Shown here piece after piece: positions 60,386 through 64,000 of a stretch of 64,000 bases of DNA. This DNA comes from Nocardia anocheti (GTDB lineage Bacteria; Actinomycetota; Actinomycetes; Mycobacteriales; Mycobacteriaceae), in the NCBI RefSeq assembly GCF_029675105.1, contig NZ_JAQQFV010000012.1:124001-188000 (forward strand), given 5' to 3'. Position 1 is the first letter of the stretch. Each line of letters opens with the position of its first letter. The translations under genes and the position numbers were made by a program. The notes beneath the pieces were generated by a model. The model had not been told where the DNA came from and did no database searches. It was given only the letters and a program-made list of their open reading frames with translations.

Positions 60386-62007
60386 GACAGTCCTCCGATG
60401 AGGTCGCGGCCAGCGATGGCGTCGAGTAGTCGAACGGTGTAGTCGTCGGTGGGGGAGGTGAAGACCTGGTCGGCGGTGCCCTGCTCGACGATGCGGCCCT
60501 GCCGCATCACCGCCACGCGATCGGAGATCGCCCGCACCACGGCCAGATCGTGGGAGATGAACAGATAGGTGAGCCCACGGTCCCGCTGCAGACCGCGCAG
60601 CAGATCGAGGATCTGCGCGGCGACCGACACGTCCAGCGCCGAGATGGGTTCGTCCAGCACGATCACCTTCGGCTCGAGCACCAGCGCGCGGGCGATGGCC
60701 ACCCGCTGCCGCTGCCCGCCCGACAGCTCCCGGGGATGCCGGTCGACGAAATCGGCGGGCAGAGCGGCGGCTTCGAGCGCGGCGACGACCCGGTCGCGGT
60801 GGGGTCTGCCCCGGCGTGGTCCGCGCCGCGGCGCGAACGAGCGCAGCGGTTCGGCGACCACGTCGTAGACGTCGAACCGCGGATCGAAGGAGGAGAACGG
60901 ATTCTGGTAGACGATCTGCACGTCGCGGCGCAGCGGCCGGAACTCGCGGCGGCCGAACCCGGTGACATCGGTGCCGAACAGCGACACCACACCCGAGTCG
61001 GCCCGGGTGAGACCGGTGAGCACCCGGGCGGTGGTCGACTTGCCGCTGCCGGATTCGCCGACGATCGAGAACGTCTCGCCCCGCCGGACCCGGAACGAGA
61101 CACCGTCCACCGCAGGAACTCCCGCGTAGTCCTTGCGCAGATCCCGCACCTCGACGACGGTCTCGGCGTCGTCCGCCGGAGCGGGACGGGCCCGCGTCCA
61201 CGGCCGCCGCGACGGCACGCTGTCGAGCAGACGCCGGGTGTAGGGGTGCCGCGGATCGGCGACCAACTGTGCGGTGGGCCCGAATTCGACCAACCTGCCC
61301 TGGCTCATCACCCCGATCAGGTCGGCGCGATCGGCGGCCACGCCCAGGTCGTGGGTCACCAGCACCACACTGGTGCCGGTGCGTCGGCGTACCGCGTCGA
61401 GCAGGTCGAGCACCTGTTTCTGCACCGTCGCGTCCAGTGCGGAGGTCGGCTCGTCGGCGATGATCAGGTCGGGCTCCGCGGCGACGGCGGCGGCGATGAG
61501 CACACGCTGTCGCATCCCGCCCGACAACTCGTGCGGATACTGCCGGTAGCGCCGCTCGACGTCGGTGAAGCCCACCAGGTCGAACAGCTCGTGGACCCGC
61601 GCGCGGCGGGCGGCGGCGTCGAGGTCGGTGTGCAGGCGCAGGACGTCTTCCACCTGGTGCCCGACCCGGCGCACGGGATCGAGCGAGACCGTCGGGTCCT
61701 GGGGGATCAGGCTGATCGCCCGGCCCCGGATCGCCCGCCAGCCCTTCGCGCCGAGCTCGGTGAGCACCTGGCCGCGAAAGGTGATGCTGCCGCCGGTCAC
61801 CGCGCCGTTGCCCGGCAGCAGGCCGAGCACCGCGTGCGCGGTGGTGGTCTTGCCCGACCCGGACTCACCGACCAGCGCCAGCACCTGTCCGGCGGGCACC
61901 TCGAAGGAGACGCCGTGCACGGCCGGAACGAGCCGGTCCCGGACCCGATAACCGACATCGAGATCGGCGACGGTCAGGACCGGCGTCGCAGCGGATTCGA
62001 CACTCAT
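60382..62007 (-). CDS. Fused dipeptide/nickel-type ABC transporter ATPase (DppD-DppF)
   Basis: A 541-aa protein with two ABC modules on one chain. Module 1 (1-260): Walker A GESGSGKTTT, signature LSGGMRQR, Walker B LIIADEPTSALD. Module 2 (280-541): GESGSGKSTT, LSGGQRQR, VIVLDEPISALD; PEP/oligopeptide-binding C-terminal segment HPYTRRLLDSVP. Separate DppD and DppF genes are usual; the fusion gives the two ATPases as one polypeptide. ATG 62007 overlaps the permease stop. Confidence 0.93.
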   Translation of the reverse strand: MSVESAATPVLTVADLDVGYRVRDRLVPAVHGVSFEVPAGQVLALVGESGSGKTTTAHAVLGLLPGNGAVTGGSITFRGQVLTELGAKGWRAIRGRAISLIPQDPTVSLDPVRRVGHQVEDVLRLHTDLDAAARRARVHELFDLVGFTDVERRYRQYPHELSGGMRQRVLIAAAVAAEPDLIIADEPTSALDATVQKQVLDLLDAVRRRTGTSVVLVTHDLGVAADRADLIGVMSQGRLVEFGPTAQLVADPRHPYTRRLLDSVPSRRPWTRARPAPADDAETVVEVRDLRKDYAGVPAVDGVSFRVRRGETFSIVGESGSGKSTTARVLTGLTRADSGVVSLFGTDVTGFGRREFRPLRRDVQIVYQNPFSSFDPRFDVYDVVAEPLRSFAPRRGPRRGRPHRDRVVAALEAAALPADFVDRHPRELSGGQRQRVAIARALVLEPKVIVLDEPISALDVSVAAQILDLLRGLQRDRGLTYLFISHDLAVVRAISDRVAVMRQGRIVEQGTADQVFTSPTDDYTVRLLDAIAGRDLIGGLS

Positions 62008-62879
62008 GCGGAGGTCCTCCTGGTCAGATGACGGGACAGGTGATTGGCCGCCAGCACCACCGCGACGATGGTGAGACCGGGCCACAGCGTGAGCCAGCCA
62101 CGGGTGGCGATGTAGTGGCGGCCGTCGGAGACCAACCGGCCCCACTCCGGGTCCGGGGGCTGCGCGCCGAGACCGAGGAAGCTCAGCGAGGCGATCCAGA
62201 TGATCGCGATCCCGAACTGCACGGTGACCAGCGCGATCGTCGGCCCGATCGAATTGGGGATCACGTGCCGCCCCAGGATCGCCGCCGTCGACGCGCCGCT
62301 GGTGGTGGCGGCCTCGACATAGGTACTGGTGCGTGCCTTGACCACCTCGGACCGGATGAGCCGGGCGAAGGTCGCGGACGTGGTCAACCCGACGGCGATG
62401 CCCGCCTGCCACACCCCGAATCCGAGCAGCACGACGATGGTGATCGCCAGCAGGAAGCCGGGGATCGACAGCACCACATCGATCAGGCGCATGACGAAGC
62501 TGTCCGGGAACCCGGCGAACCAGCCCGCCACCGCGCCGAGCAACGATCCCACGAGCACGCCGACCAGCACGGCGATGGCCGAGCCGAGCAGCGAGGCCCG
62601 CGCCCCGTAGACGATGCGGGCGTAGAGATCGCGGCCGAGCTGATCGGTGCCGAACCAGTGCTCGCCCGACGGCGGTTTCAGCTTCTGGGCCGGATTCACC
62701 GCCAGCGGATCGATACTCGTGAACAACTGCGGGACGACCGCCCACAGCAATACCGTGCCGACGACCACCGCGGCCAGCACGACCGTCCAGTGCTCGCCGG
62801 TCCAGCGTGCCACCGACCGGGCGCGCCCTCGCGGATCGGGCCGCACCGCGACGGATTCGGAGTTCTCGACGGCGGTCAT
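62004..62879 (-). CDS. DppC-like ABC permease
   Basis: A 291-aa permease with about six transmembrane helices: leader helix near residues 30-55, then the OppBC domain with the EAA-like loop SEVVKARTSTYVEAATTSGAS. The N-terminal HWFGTDQLGRDLYARIVYGAR is the standard opening of DppC/NikC proteins. Overlaps the ATPase by ATGA and DppB by 4 bp. Confidence 0.92.
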   Translation of the reverse strand: MTAVENSESVAVRPDPRGRARSVARWTGEHWTVVLAAVVVGTVLLWAVVPQLFTSIDPLAVNPAQKLKPPSGEHWFGTDQLGRDLYARIVYGARASLLGSAIAVLVGVLVGSLLGAVAGWFAGFPDSFVMRLIDVVLSIPGFLLAITIVVLLGFGVWQAGIAVGLTTSATFARLIRSEVVKARTSTYVEAATTSGASTAAILGRHVIPNSIGPTIALVTVQFGIAIIWIASLSFLGLGAQPPDPEWGRLVSDGRHYIATRGWLTLWPGLTIVAVVLAANHLSRHLTRRTSA

Positions 62880-63919
62880 GGCATCACCACCTCGGCTGGG
62901 AGACGCGGTGACACCGCCGCGCCGACCGAGACCGGCACGGCGTTCTCACCGCGCTCGGTGCCGCGGGCGCTGGTGACCCGACGGGTGCGCCCGTCCACCA
63001 GCACCCGCGGATCCAGGAACGGATAGGCCAGATCCACCGCGAGATTCACCAGGACATAGGCCAGCGTCGACAACAGCACGACCCCTTGGACGACGGGCAG
63101 GTCCTGGGTGTCGACCGCGCCCACGGTCAGCTGGCCGATGCCCTGGCGCGCGTACACCGACTCGGTGACCACCGCACCGGCGATGAGTTCCCCGAACGCG
63201 AGCCCGAGCAGCGTGAGCACCGGCAGCGAGGAATTGCGCAGCACGGACTGGCGGAACAGATAGCCCTCGCCCGCGCCCCTGGCCGCCACGACGTGCACGA
63301 ACGGCTGTCGTCGGGTCGTGCGCACCGAGGTGGCGAACACCTGGGCCATCGGCGCCGCCACGATCAGCCCCAGCGTCGCCGCCGGTGCGAGCAGGGCCAG
63401 CGGCGTGCCGTTGTCGACCGACGGGATGAGGTGCCAGCGGAACGACAGATACTGCAGCGCCAGCACGCCCACCACGAAGGTCGGCACCGAGGCGAACAAC
63501 GCGGGCGCGGAGTCGAAGACACCACGCAGCCAGGCCCACGGCGCGTAGTTGGCGGCCACCGCGACCAGGACCGCGAACCCCAGTCCGAAGACCAGGCCCA
63601 GTCCGGTCAGCGCCGCGGTGGACGGCAGCACCTCGACCACGGCCTGGGTCACGGGCTTGCCGGTGCTGAGCGAGAAACCGAGGTCACCGTGCAGCAGACT
63701 CCACAGCGCGCGCAGGTACTGCTCCCAGATCGGCCGGTCGAGTCCGTAGAACTCGAGCATCTGCCGCCCGGCCTCGGGGGTGATCTGCGCTTCCGGGTCC
63801 TGGATCCGATTGGACACCGCATCGCCCGGCAGCGCGCTGAGCAACAGGAACGACAGGGTGTAGGCGGCCCACAGCACCAGCACCGCCTGCACCAGCCGTC
63901 GCACGACGTAGGTGCGCAT
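62876..63919 (-). CDS. DppB-like ABC permease
   Basis: A 347-aa permease: start ATG 63919 (MRTYVVRRLVQAVLV) after TAGGAGGA. Standard DppB features: LPGDAVSNR after the first helix, EFYGLDRPIWEQY, SLSTGKPV, and SVRTTRRQPFVHVVAARGAGE near the ATPase-docking loop. About six helices. Upstream reading to 63955 lacks a site and is rejected. Imports a peptide- or nickel-like small molecule, here likely an organosulfur compound. Confidence 0.92.
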   Translation of the reverse strand: MRTYVVRRLVQAVLVLWAAYTLSFLLLSALPGDAVSNRIQDPEAQITPEAGRQMLEFYGLDRPIWEQYLRALWSLLHGDLGFSLSTGKPVTQAVVEVLPSTAALTGLGLVFGLGFAVLVAVAANYAPWAWLRGVFDSAPALFASVPTFVVGVLALQYLSFRWHLIPSVDNGTPLALLAPAATLGLIVAAPMAQVFATSVRTTRRQPFVHVVAARGAGEGYLFRQSVLRNSSLPVLTLLGLAFGELIAGAVVTESVYARQGIGQLTVGAVDTQDLPVVQGVVLLSTLAYVLVNLAVDLAYPFLDPRVLVDGRTRRVTSARGTERGENAVPVSVGAAVSPRLPAEVVMP

Positions 63920-63927
63920 CCGTCCTC

Positions 63928-64000
63928 CTACCCGATCCAGGTGTCGTAGAGCCACGTCCGCGCCGTGGACTCGGTACTGAATCCGTGCACGTTCGGCGCG
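63928..64000 (-). CDS. C-terminus of the ABC solute-binding protein (partial)
   Basis: The last 23 codons of a gene that begins beyond the window, ending in TAG at 63930-63928: NVHGFSTESTARTWLYDTWIG. This is where the periplasmic-binding (SBP_bac_5) subunit of a Dpp/Nik-type importer is expected. It starts the operon. Too short for more. Confidence 0.6.
   Translation of the reverse strand, partial: APNVHGFSTESTARTWLYDTWIG

Overview
The window is high-GC DNA packed with genes that overlap by 4 bp (ATGA/GTGA). It carries no tRNA, rRNA, CRISPR array or insertion sequence that I can see. The gene content points to a mycolic-acid actinobacterium of the order Mycobacteriales, most likely Nocardia or a close relative such as Rhodococcus. 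The evidence is glnX-glnH-pknG synteny, a GT87 membrane mannosyltransferase-type protein, a SigF-type partner-switching system, a SigJ/ECF41 sigma factor, a ferredoxin of the FdxA type and an ectABCD cluster. The genus is an inference from gene content only.

Layout. (1) 1-7728: a signalling operon, glnX(partial)-glnH-coiled-coil protein-pknG-PP2C phosphatase-VWA protein-FHA protein. Kinase, phosphatase and phosphopeptide reader share an unusual N-terminal zinc-ribbon signature. (2) 7765-9574: an SDR and a serine/threonine dehydratase. (3) 9575-13738: a consensus SigF-type promoter, an orphan OmpR-type response regulator and ectABCD, for synthesis of ectoine and 5-hydroxyectoine. (4) 13735-17655: a TPR-like protein, a MarR-controlled membrane protein and a GT87 glycosyltransferase. 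(5) 17989-24266: a complete partner-switching module: receiver-PP2C phosphatase, CHASE3/HAMP histidine kinase, single-domain response regulator, STAS antagonist, two HATPase anti-sigma factors and the sigma factor. Two further SigF-type promoter candidates lie inside it. (6) 24263-31365: AraC and VOC genes, a secreted TAP-type peptidase, a NarL-type two-component system, and a MarR regulon with paired operators. (7) 31598-38082: secreted proteins and lipoproteins, a gene remnant, a TetR-type operator and an uncharacterised gene pair. (8) 38165-49894: a LysR/SDR divergon, ferredoxin, an alpha/beta-hydrolase lacking its catalytic residues, an NAD-binding/CPBP pair, an MFS exporter, an oxidoreductase-ECF41 pair with CRP and ECF41 promoter candidates, a TetR/hydrolase/SDR group and GrpB. 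(9) 50047-55401: a flavin monooxygenase, a PhaC-like hydrolase, an acyl-CoA-dehydrogenase-like protein and an MFS permease. (10) 55459-64000, minus strand: an organosulfur-acquisition operon with a peptide/nickel-type ABC importer, two SfnB-like flavoproteins, an aldo-keto reductase and an NtaA/DszA-type monooxygenase.

How the parts work together. The most informative link is that the promoter sequence GGTTT-N16-GGGTAA stands in front of the response regulator-ectABCD block. Close relatives of that sequence stand in front of the sigma gene and of one anti-sigma gene about 12-14 kb downstream. This suggests that osmoprotectant synthesis is a direct output of the general-stress sigma factor encoded nearby. 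Most small regulators in the window carry readable operators next to their genes. Two strong palindromes (31386-31413 and 35465-35484) have no regulator gene beside them.
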